Of a DNA stretch of 14,297 nucleotides, positions 7,598-14,107 are shown piece by piece. This DNA comes from Candidatus Eiseniibacteriota bacterium. GTDB taxonomy: Bacteria > Eisenbacteria > RBG-16-71-46 > JAGVPR01. Within the stretch, counting starts at the first letter, position 1; every line of letters begins with the position of its first letter. The notes below the pieces were generated by a model. It searched no databases. It saw nothing but the letters and a program-made list of their open reading frames with translations, and was not told the DNA's origin. The DNA is taken from contig JAGVPR010000387.1 of NCBI GenBank assembly GCA_020052115.1, positions 1 to 14,297 of the forward strand, read 5' to 3'. Made by a program: the position numbers and the translations under genes.

Positions 7598-9412
7598 ATG
7601 ATCCCTCAGACGCAGCGCACCCGCAATGACGGCATCCGGAATGTCGCGATCATCGCGCACGTGGATCACGGAAAGACGACGCTCGTGGACGGCATGCTCC
7701 GCCAGAGCGGGATCTTCCACGAGCACGAGGCTCTGGTCGAGCGGGTCATGGACTCGAACGAGCTGGAGCGCGAGCGCGGCATCACGATCCTCGCGAAGAC
7801 GACCGGGGTTCGCTACCGGGGCGTCAAGATCAACATCGTGGACACGCCGGGCCACAGCGACTTCGGCGGCGAAGTGGAGCGGGCGCTCACCATCGTGGAC
7901 GGCGTGATCCTCGTGGTGGACGCGAGCGAGGGGCCCCTTCCGCAGACACGATACGTTCTCATGAAGGCGCTCGAGGCGAAACTCGTTCCGATCCTGGTCA
8001 TCAACAAGATCGACCGGCCGGACGCGCGCATCCAGGAGGTCCTCAACGAGGTCTACGACCTCTTCATAGACCTCGACGCGGCCGAAGACCAGCTCGACTT
8101 CCCGGTGATCTACACGATCGCCCGCGATGGGGTCGCCAAGACGTCGCTCGACGATGCCTCAACGAATCTGCGCCCGCTCTTCGAGGCGATCCTCGAACGG
8201 ATCCCTGCGCCCGTGGGCGACCCCGACGACACGCTGCAGGTGCTCGTGGCCAATCTCGACTACAGCGACTATCTCGGCCGGCTCGGAATCTGCCGCATCG
8301 TCTCGGGGAGGCTTCGCCTCGGCGACGAGATCGGGATCGTGAAGCTCGACGGATCGCTGCAGAGAACGAAGATCACGAAGCTCTACTCGTTCGAGGGGCT
8401 AAGCCGGATTGACGAGACGGTCGGCATGCCCGGCGACGTCCTCGCCATCGCAGGCGTCGAGGGGATCACGATCGGAGAGACGATCACGGATCCGGATTCC
8501 CCGCGGCCGCTGCCGCCGATCCAGATTGACGAACCGACGATCTCGATGCTCTTCATGGTGAATACATCCCCCTTCTCGGGGAAAGACGGAAGCTACGTCA
8601 CCTCGCGACACCTGCGGGAGCGGCTCGAGAAGGAGTTGCTGACGAACGTCTCGATCCGGGTCGAACCGGGCGAGCGGCCGGACAGCTTCAAGGTGATGGG
8701 GCGCGGTGAGCTTCAGCTCGCGATCCTCATGGAGTCCATGCGCCGGGAGGGCTACGAGTTCGCGGCCGCGAAACCCGAGATCCTGACGCGCACCGCGGGC
8801 GACGTCATTCTCGAGCCGATCGAGCTGCTCGTCGTGGACTGCCCCGAATCGTACCTCGGCGTGATCATGGAGCAGCTCGGCATCCGAAAGGGCAAGCTGA
8901 CCAAGATGATCAACCACGGCTCGGGACGCGTGCGCATCGAGTTCCACGTTCCGACGCGCGGCCTCATCGGGCTGCGCAGCGAACTCCTCACCGACACCCG
9001 CGGCACGGCGATACTGAACTCGCTCTTCCACGGCTACTCCCCGTGGCAGGGCGAGATCCCGATGCGCTCCACAGGATCGCTCGTGTCCGACCGCGCCGGG
9101 AGGGTCACCGGCTACGCGGTCTTCAATCTCCAGGAACGCGGAGTGATCTTCGTCACGCCGGGAACCGATGTTTACGAAGGGATGATCATCGGTGAGAACG
9201 CCCGTCCCCAGGACATAGACGTAAACATCGTGCGCGACAAGAGACTCACGAACATCCGCGCGTCCACTTCCGACGAAGCGATCCGGCTCATCCCCCCGCG
9301 AATCCTCAATCTCGAGCAGGCGATGGAGTTCATCCGGGATGACGAGCTGATGGAGGTCACTCCGTCCTCGATCCGGATGCGGAAGAAGATCCTGGCAGCC
9401 AATCAGCGGTAG
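7598..9412 (+). CDS. typA: Ribosome-associated translational GTPase TypA/BipA
   Basis: A 604-residue cytosolic GTPase (E. coli protein 607) that binds the ribosome and acts in ribosome assembly and stress or cold adaptation. G motifs: G1 AHVDHGKTT (20-28), G2 RGITI (60-64), G3 DTPGH (82-86), G4 NKID (136-139). A domain-II beta barrel and EF-G-like C-terminal domains follow, ending in the BipA-specific C-terminal region with conserved segments such as GLIGLRSELLTDTRG and the closing EVTPSSIRMRKK. ATG 7598 is fixed by the family N terminus: the conserved IRNVAIIAHVDHGKTT begins at residue 13 and no other start codon lies between. The frame is open upstream to 6233 only as antisense to asnA. No Shine-Dalgarno sequence precedes the ATG, unlike almost every other gene here. 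A bidirectional hairpin follows. Confidence 0.97.
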   Translation: MIPQTQRTRNDGIRNVAIIAHVDHGKTTLVDGMLRQSGIFHEHEALVERVMDSNELERERGITILAKTTGVRYRGVKINIVDTPGHSDFGGEVERALTIVDGVILVVDASEGPLPQTRYVLMKALEAKLVPILVINKIDRPDARIQEVLNEVYDLFIDLDAAEDQLDFPVIYTIARDGVAKTSLDDASTNLRPLFEAILERIPAPVGDPDDTLQVLVANLDYSDYLGRLGICRIVSGRLRLGDEIGIVKLDGSLQRTKITKLYSFEGLSRIDETVGMPGDVLAIAGVEGITIGETITDPDSPRPLPPIQIDEPTISMLFMVNTSPFSGKDGSYVTSRHLRERLEKELLTNVSIRVEPGERPDSFKVMGRGELQLAILMESMRREGYEFAAAKPEILTRTAGDVILEPIELLVVDCPESYLGVIMEQLGIRKGKLTKMINHGSGRVRIEFHVPTRGLIGLRSELLTDTRGTAILNSLFHGYSPWQGEIPMRSTGSLVSDRAGRVTGYAVFNLQERGVIFVTPGTDVYEGMIIGENARPQDIDVNIVRDKRLTNIRASTSDEAIRLIPPRILNLEQAMEFIRDDELMEVTPSSIRMRKKILAANQR

Positions 9413-9432
9413 GCAGCGGGCCGGAAACAGCG

Positions 9433-9463
9433 AGGGCGGAGAGGGAGGCACTCTCTCCGCCCT
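9433..9463. terminator. Bidirectional hairpin between convergent genes
   Basis: An 11-bp perfect stem (AGGGCGGAGAG at 9433-9443 with CTCTCCGCCCT at 9453-9463) around a 9-base loop. It sits between the stop codons of typA (plus) and the PEP-CTERM gene (minus). It has no strong T tract on either side, so termination is likely but not certain. Confidence 0.65.
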
Positions 9464-9487
9464 TCCATGCGTGCGCCGACTTCCCGG

Positions 9488-10177
9488 TTATCTCCGGCGC
9501 CTTGCGAAAGCGAGCGCGCTGCCGAGGCCGACCGAAAGAAGCGCCAACGTGGACGGCTCGGGAACCACCGGGCCGCCGCCAACGCGACCTTCGATCCGGA
9601 CTGCGCCGTCACCGGCAACGCCGTTGCTCAGCGAGGCGTAGGTGGTCCAGCCCGTGCCGAATCCGAACGCCCCGCCGGGATTTCTAACCGCCGAATAGTC
9701 CCCGATGATCGGCGCGGTCACCTGATGAAACCCCTGGCCGCCGGCTGCGAACCCCACGATTGGCGTGAGCCCGATCCAGTAGTCCCCGGGCGTCAGGGCG
9801 ACATCCAAACCGCCGAGCGTGACGAGTTTGACAGCTGGGTCCGAGATGCCGAAGTCCGCGGTGCCGACGATACCGAGCGTCGGGTTGTCTCCCGCCCCGG
9901 GCATCGAGCCGGTCTTGGCGAAGATGTTGAGGCGGGCCTGGCCGGACTCGATCCCGTTCGCCCAATTGGGTGTGAAGAAACCGGTCACGGATGTGATGAC
10001 CCAGCCTCCCGCGCCAACGCTCACGTCGTGAACTTGGTACGTGCTGTAGGTCGAGAAATCCGGAAACTCCTGATCGACGTGCGCGGTCTGGCCGAGCAGC
10101 GGCAACTGCTCCCACAAGACGGCCGCCTGGACCGGGACCGCCGCGCACAGCAGCAAGAGCATCACGAACGCACGCAT
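9488..10177 (-). CDS. PEP-CTERM domain secreted protein
   Basis: A 229-residue exported protein. Residues 1-18 are a signal peptide (MRAFVMLLLLCAAVPVQA). The middle is a beta-rich extracellular region with a NIFAKTG...PG segment and a DYWIGLTP segment, as in many PEP-CTERM proteins. The C terminus has the sorting signal: Val-Pro-Glu-Pro-Ser near 205-209, a hydrophobic helix and an RRRR end. In known systems this signal is processed by an exosortase in species making exopolysaccharide; no exosortase gene is in the window. The start is ATG 10177 because AAGGAGG (10183-10189) lies five bases upstream. The in-frame ATG at 10204 would lie only about 7 bases from the predicted transcription start. 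It has its own promoter and is divergent from the secreted protein at 10462. Confidence 0.93.
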   Translation of the reverse strand: MRAFVMLLLLCAAVPVQAAVLWEQLPLLGQTAHVDQEFPDFSTYSTYQVHDVSVGAGGWVITSVTGFFTPNWANGIESGQARLNIFAKTGSMPGAGDNPTLGIVGTADFGISDPAVKLVTLGGLDVALTPGDYWIGLTPIVGFAAGGQGFHQVTAPIIGDYSAVRNPGGAFGFGTGWTTYASLSNGVAGDGAVRIEGRVGGGPVVPEPSTLALLSVGLGSALAFARRRR

Positions 10178-10217
10178 GCCCGCCTCCTTGATGAGTGTCT
10201 TCATGCTGAACGGGGGC

Positions 10218-10246
10218 ACCCTACACCCCGGGCCGGCGCTAATCAA
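10218..10246 (-). promoter_or_regulatory. Likely promoter of the PEP-CTERM gene
   Basis: On the minus strand, TTGATT (10241-10246) and TAGGGT (10218-10223) are 17 bases apart. Transcription would start near 10211, about 34 bases before the ATG at 10177. This supports that start over the ATG at 10204. Confidence 0.5.
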
Positions 10247-10461
10247 GCTGATCGGGAAGGTTCTGCTTCTGAAGATCACATCCGCTGCCCGGCGAGGCCG
10301 AGTCCTGCCCGCGCTCATCTCCAAGCCTCATGGGTCCCGTGCGGTGCACGCCTCCGCTTTGCGCGCGGGTCCCGCCGGGGACGACGGCGCGCGCGGCGCC
10401 AGTCGGGTGTATCATTGTTGTCGAAGTCCCGGACCGCCATACCCCAGAGAGGAGGCCTCCC

Positions 10462-11409
10462 ATGTCCGCCACTTCGGCTGCGTCGCTCCGCTCGCTGTTC
10501 TCCGCTCGCCGGCTTTCGCCAGCAGCCCTGATGCTCCTCGTCTTGATCGCCTTCGCCGTCCCCGTGACAGCGACGTGCCCCGAGGAACCGCCTCTCCAAA
10601 GCTACACCGGCGGCGGACAGACCATCTGTCCGTGCTTCGTCGAGGGGGAAGAGGCCGGGGCCGTGCTTACCGCGCCTGCAGAGCACTATCCGATCGAGAT
10701 CCTGCGCGTGGGGATCGGATGGGGTTCGCAGTTCGGAGGAACGCCGCAGCAGCAGGAAGCGGCCGTCAACGTTTACGCCGCGGGGCTCCCGAACCCGGGA
10801 ACGCCGATCTTCAGCCTCCCGGGCCCGGTCCTGAGCGACGGGTACGTCAACGAGTTCAACCTGGCGCCGCTTCCGGGCGAGATCATCGTCAATTCGGGGG
10901 CGTTCACGGTGACCCTCGAGTTCCTGTACGACAATGTGGGCAATATCTACGCGCCGAGCGTGGTCCATGACGGAAACGGATGCCAGGGCGGCAAGAACGT
11001 CATCTTCGCGATTCCAGGGGGCTGGATGGACGGGTGTGCCGCCCTGCTCACAGGGGACTGGGTCGTCTACGCCGTCTACCGGCCTGTGAACTGCACGACG
11101 TCCACGGACGAACAGATCCTCGTCTCGACATCGGTCCCGGTCCTTCTGGCCCCTCAGCCGAATCCGTTCAGCGGGACGACGCGGATTGACTTCGTCCTCC
11201 CCGCCGCGGGCCGTGTAGATCTCGCGGTCTACGACGTCGCCGGCCGGCTGGTGTCGAGTCTTGTGTCCGAGACCCTCGGCGCAGGGCCGCACTCGGCGTC
11301 ATGGGATGGCGTCGGCGCGAACGGGCGCTCCGCGGCGGCGGGCACGTACTTCGTCCGGCTGAATTCAGGGGGTCGAAGCGAGACGCGGCGCGTGTTGCTG
11401 CTGAAGTAG
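10462..11409 (+). CDS. Secreted protein with C-terminal FlgD-Ig/sorting-type domain, function unknown
   Basis: A 315-residue exported protein. The signal peptide has an arginine-containing start and a hydrophobic core at about 21-37, with likely cleavage after the VTA motif (Ala37). The mature part carries cysteines at 39, 56, 58, 174, 192 and 211, so disulfides are likely. The beta-rich region has VNVYAAGLPNPGTPIF (102-117) and a GAFTVTLEFLYD stretch (146-157). Residues about 231-315 form the C-terminal module: PNPFSG, DLAVYDVAGRLV, SASWDG, GTYFVRL and a closing VLLLK strand, matching the hydrolase C terminus closely. No enzymatic motif is seen. ATG 10462 has AGGAGG (10450-10455) six bases upstream. 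It is divergent from the PEP-CTERM gene, 284 bp away, and converges with the pilin operon, with 16 bases between the stops. Confidence 0.88.
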   Translation: MSATSAASLRSLFSARRLSPAALMLLVLIAFAVPVTATCPEEPPLQSYTGGGQTICPCFVEGEEAGAVLTAPAEHYPIEILRVGIGWGSQFGGTPQQQEAAVNVYAAGLPNPGTPIFSLPGPVLSDGYVNEFNLAPLPGEIIVNSGAFTVTLEFLYDNVGNIYAPSVVHDGNGCQGGKNVIFAIPGGWMDGCAALLTGDWVVYAVYRPVNCTTSTDEQILVSTSVPVLLAPQPNPFSGTTRIDFVLPAAGRVDLAVYDVAGRLVSSLVSETLGAGPHSASWDGVGANGRSAAAGTYFVRLNSGGRSETRRVLLLK

Positions 11410-11425
11410 CGGCCTTCGGGCCCGG

Positions 11426-11917
11426 TCAGTTGCGCGCCGAAGCCGCGCTCTCGATGTCCACCAGGTTTCCGCGCTCGTCGTCCGTCTTGAAGCGGTAGTG
11501 CAGGATCGTGGGATCAACGAGGTGCCTGGTGAACCCGACGCCCTGCAGCTTCATCGAGCTGACGCGGGCGCCGGCGCTGTCAATGAGAGTCTGCTGCGTG
11601 GCGTCCCATTCGAGTCGCCACTGAACGGCGCCGGTCTTGTTGAGAAACGCGATCCCGTTGCCTGAGTCCGCGAGGACCGTCCGGTTGGGTACCACGTAGA
11701 TCGCATACTGGTTGGCGACGCGAGCGCGGCGGCTGATCACCGTGGAGAGGAGGGACGCCTCGCGCTGCGCCAGGAGCTTTTGCGATCCATCGCGAAAACT
11801 CCTCTCAGCGCTCAGGTAGACGCTGCCCGCGCAGAGCAGCACGACCAGCACCAGCGCGACGCCGACGATCAGCTCTACGATGGTCAGCCCGCAGCTGTCA
11901 GAACGGATTCGACGCAT
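11426..11917 (-). CDS. Type IV pilin-like protein (PilW-like minor pilin)
   Basis: A 163-residue protein with a class III (prepilin) signal. The leader MRRIRSDSCG ends in Gly10, followed by LTIVELIVG with Glu at +5 (residue 15) and a hydrophobic helix to about residue 33, as cut and N-methylated by PilD-type peptidases. The globular part is short (PilW proteins are usually larger) and predicted beta-rich. It is the last gene of a three-gene pilin operon; its ATG overlaps the end of the PilX-like gene by 20 bases. GGGAGGAG (11925-11932) is a good SD seven bases upstream. It most likely helps prime or cap a type IV pilus or a related pseudopilus. The PilW name is by position and size class only. 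Confidence 0.85.
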   Translation of the reverse strand: MRRIRSDSCGLTIVELIVGVALVLVVLLCAGSVYLSAERSFRDGSQKLLAQREASLLSTVISRRARVANQYAIYVVPNRTVLADSGNGIAFLNKTGAVQWRLEWDATQQTLIDSAGARVSSMKLQGVGFTRHLVDPTILHYRFKTDDERGNLVDIESAASARN

Positions 11918-13274
11918 CCCACGTCTCCTCCCAGTTCGATTCTTCGTAGGTCCCGGTCAGGGGGAAGGCCGGGGGCGTACGGCCCGTCACGCGCGTGTCG
12001 TAGTGGTAGTCCTTCCGGTAGCCGGTTTGGATGACGGCGTTCCACGTCGTTCCAACGGGACCCCGGAACTTCTGGATCAAGCCGCCCCAGATCGTCAGCG
12101 TTCCGCTGACGGGGCGCGTGTCATAGTTCTCGGCGGTGATGGATGTGTTCAGCGCCATCAGAACCGCATCAACGATCAGATTGTTGTTGTTGGCCGCGTT
12201 GTCTTCGAAGATGACGTTGTTCCCCGCGACGATGCCGAGGAGATCCTTGCAGCCGGGATTGGGTGCCCCCTGCGCGTTGCTCGCCGCGTACCGGATGTCG
12301 TCCTCGATCCGGACGTTGCGATTGCTCGCGACCGTCAGTTCCCCACTGAAGCCGTTCAAGCCCGCTTTCACGTGGAGATCGTTGTTGCAGTAGAAGACAC
12401 TCTTGCCGAGTCCCGAGATCTGCCTCTCGGTCCAATCGCCCGCGGGGGATGGAAAGTTCCTGTAGCGGAGCCACCCGGCGGCGGCAACGCCCGGATTCGT
12501 GGGATGAGTCCCCCTCATGCCCAGTTCCAGTTCCGCCTCGGGAGCGGTGTAGATGCCGCCGGTCTGCGCCTCCACCTTGAGATCGAGCGTCTGGGTGGGA
12601 AGCGGGATCTGCGCAACACTGAGGTCGAACCCCTCCTCGAAGGTCGGGTTGTTCCCGCCGACCGGCCATCCGCTAGGCCCGGTGACCCAGAAATTCGGGT
12701 ATCCGATCATATGGTTGGAGGCGGACGACACGAGCCCCTGGAATGTCGGCGTGCCGAGCATGTGGAACGTCCCGTTCGAATGCGTCCGGCCCTGGATGAC
12801 ATCGGCGCTGATGAACCAGATCTCGCCGATGCCGGGATTCGTCTCGTCATCAGTGAAATACGCGTACTGCGCGAACGAGAGCATCTGAACGTGCTGCCGG
12901 ACCCGGCGCTGTACGCCGTGCACCGTTCCGACGCAGTCCAGGACGAACGCCTTCTGCGCGGCCCAGGCCGCGCTCGTATCCACGAGGCAGTTGACCGTGT
13001 AGGCGCCTCCGTCGGGCCCAACAACGTCCTGATAGATGACGATGTCGGACCCGGGCGGATTCAGTTGCATGGACATCCAGCGGATCGCGCGATGCTTCCC
13101 CGCCTCGGCGAGCCAGAAGGCGCGCTGCGAGTCGAGGTTCTGCTGGCTCGCCTTCGTCTCGCCGCCGGCCAGTGCAAGAAACGCCGCGCCGACGATCACC
13201 AGCACGAACACGATGACGAGCACGCTCAGCAGGATGTATCCGGCCTCTCTTTCGGAACCCGGTCTAGCATTCAT
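11898..13274 (-). CDS. PilX-like minor pilin with large DUF4900-type extracellular region
   Basis: A 458-residue protein. The N terminus has a prepilin-like leader (12 residues, REAG then YILLSVLV) and a single hydrophobic helix at about 13-37. Position +5 is Ser rather than Glu, as is usual in PilX-type pilins. QRAFWLAEAG (50-59) is the motif typical of PilX/GspK proteins. Residues about 130-430 match what I know of DUF4900: FAQYAYFTDDE (134-144), SADVIQGRTHSNG (156-168), and a later repeating stretch, KSVFYCNNDLHVKAG and NVRIEDDIRYA, that suggests beta-helix turns. No catalytic motif is seen. The start is ATG 13274 with GAGG (13285-13288) upstream. It is the middle gene of the operon, 16 bp after the PilV-like gene and overlapping the PilW-like gene. 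The large exposed domain suggests a pilus-tip or adhesion role (inference). Confidence 0.87.
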   Translation of the reverse strand: MNARPGSEREAGYILLSVLVIVFVLVIVGAAFLALAGGETKASQQNLDSQRAFWLAEAGKHRAIRWMSMQLNPPGSDIVIYQDVVGPDGGAYTVNCLVDTSAAWAAQKAFVLDCVGTVHGVQRRVRQHVQMLSFAQYAYFTDDETNPGIGEIWFISADVIQGRTHSNGTFHMLGTPTFQGLVSSASNHMIGYPNFWVTGPSGWPVGGNNPTFEEGFDLSVAQIPLPTQTLDLKVEAQTGGIYTAPEAELELGMRGTHPTNPGVAAAGWLRYRNFPSPAGDWTERQISGLGKSVFYCNNDLHVKAGLNGFSGELTVASNRNVRIEDDIRYAASNAQGAPNPGCKDLLGIVAGNNVIFEDNAANNNNLIVDAVLMALNTSITAENYDTRPVSGTLTIWGGLIQKFRGPVGTTWNAVIQTGYRKDYHYDTRVTGRTPPAFPLTGTYEESNWEETWDASNPF

Positions 13275-13290
13275 GGTTGCTGATCCTCGT

Positions 13291-13716
13291 TCAGGGCCGC
13301 CGGACGATGGTCGCGAGTGTCACGTTCCGTTGGGCGGCAGGCGTCGCTTGCCAGGTCACGCGGCTGCGAATCGTCTTCGTGTTGGCCTCGGGATCGTTGT
13401 TCGCCACGGTCACCGCGATGTTGTATCGAACCGTCGAGATCGTCCGCTGCTGCGCCCAGGCGATCACTTGGTCGTAAGGAAGCGCGATCGTCCGCTCCAT
13501 CGAATCCTGGGCCACGAGGGTCGCGACGCGCTTCATCTCCTCATGGTCGAACCAGACGCGACCCCTGGCGAAGAACGCAACCAGCAGGATCACGGTGATG
13601 CTCAGGATGAGGGTGGCGATGATCACTTCGAGCACGCCGGCCCCGCGCCGCGAGCGAACGCAACGGTAGCAGGCGGGATGGAGCAGCACGGAAACCCGGG
13701 GGCGAGTGAGCTGCAT
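13291..13716 (-). CDS. Type IV pilin-like protein (PilV-like minor pilin)
   Basis: A 141-residue protein from ATG 13716, with GAGG (13723-13726) six bases upstream. It has a 25-residue leader ending RSRRG (21-25), then AGVLEVIIATLIL with Glu30 at +5, and a hydrophobic helix to about 47. This is the prepilin cleavage pattern, although the leader is longer than usual. The remainder is a short beta-type globular part. The frame is open to an ATG at 13782, but that ATG overlaps the -10 box of the promoter at 13778-13806, so it would lie upstream of the transcript start. It is the first gene of the minor-pilin operon. Confidence 0.85.
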   Translation of the reverse strand: MQLTRPRVSVLLHPACYRCVRSRRGAGVLEVIIATLILSITVILLVAFFARGRVWFDHEEMKRVATLVAQDSMERTIALPYDQVIAWAQQRTISTVRYNIAVTVANNDPEANTKTIRSRVTWQATPAAQRNVTLATIVRRP

Positions 13717-13777
13717 CGCATACCTCAAAGCAATCCGGAGAGGCGTCGCGGACGCGCACGGCAGCCGCGTGCGACCA

Positions 13778-13806
13778 ATCATAACTCACCAAACGCGCCA
13801 GGGCAA
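13778..13806 (-). promoter_or_regulatory. Promoter of the minor-pilin operon
   Basis: On the minus strand, TTGCCC (13801-13806) and TATGAT (13778-13783) are 17 bases apart. They match the sigma-70 consensus at 4 and 5 of 6 positions. Transcription would start near 13771, about 55 bases before the ATG at 13716. It overlaps the alternative ATG at 13782 and so decides the start. Confidence 0.65.
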
Positions 13807-13899
13807 CGTGCGGCATCCCTGAACGCGCCTACCAAATGAGCGCTACTACCCAATTACCCGTTTTCCCCGACCACCTCGAGGCGGCGGCCCTGCCGATGC

Positions 13900-13920
13900 T
13901 CACCGGCGACTCCTCGGTGA
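13900..13920. promoter_or_regulatory. Inverted repeat, possible operator
   Basis: TCACCG (13900-13905) and CGGTGA (13915-13920) form a 6-bp palindrome around nine bases. It lies about 95 bp upstream of the pilin promoter -35. It could bind a dimeric regulator, or arise by chance in GC-rich DNA. Confidence 0.3.
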
Positions 13921-13974
13921 CGACCCCGCGCAACTGCCACCGTGAATGAGATTTCGGCTGGATGCCGGCCTAAC

Positions 13975-13988
13975 TTGACCGGAATCAA
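13975..13988. promoter_or_regulatory. FNR/CRP-family-like binding site
   Basis: TTGAC-CGGA-ATCAA matches the known FNR consensus TTGAT-N4-ATCAA at 9 of 10 positions. It lies between the divergent pilin operon and the gene at 14108. Such sites bind oxygen- or nitric-oxide-sensing CRP/FNR regulators in other bacteria; no regulator gene is in the window. Confidence 0.45.
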
Positions 13989-14072
13989 GGAGCCGCCTTC
14001 GGGCGCCGCATTTCGGGACAAGGCGCTCCGTGGAGGATGTCGGGCGGCTCGGCCCCGCCGGCCGGAACGGGA

Positions 14073-14081
14073 TGGTATGCT
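14073..14081 (+). promoter_or_regulatory. Possible extended -10 promoter for the gene at 14108
   Basis: TATGCT (14076-14081) has TG at 14073-14074, giving an extended -10 like the one before the kinase. No -35 is seen. Transcription would start near 14088, just before the SD at 14096. Confidence 0.4.
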
Positions 14082-14107
14082 TCGGCTTCCGCTGCAGGAG
14101 GGATGGG

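Larger units (their letters stand above)
13717..14107. other. 391-bp divergent regulatory region
   Basis: No convincing gene is present. The region holds the pilin-operon promoter (13778-13806, minus), the inverted repeat at 13900-13920, the FNR-like palindrome at 13975-13988 and an extended -10 element for the gene at 14108. The weak reading frames here (for example minus 13854-14189) lack an SD and any recognisable protein and run across the start of the plus-strand gene. Confidence 0.7.

Noticed and set aside
7597..7602. TATGAT at the typA start as a -10 box
   Set aside because: It includes the typA ATG itself, and no -35 lies 16-18 bases upstream; using it would leave typA without a start codon in its transcript.
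10178..10204. ATG 10204 as start of the PEP-CTERM gene
   Set aside because: It would lie about 7 bases from the predicted transcription start and has no SD, while ATG 10177 has AAGGAGG at the right distance and directly starts the signal peptide.
11411..11422. GGCC-TTCG-GGCC hairpin between convergent genes as a terminator
   Set aside because: Only a 4-bp stem with no T tract; it could help but cannot be called a terminator from sequence alone.
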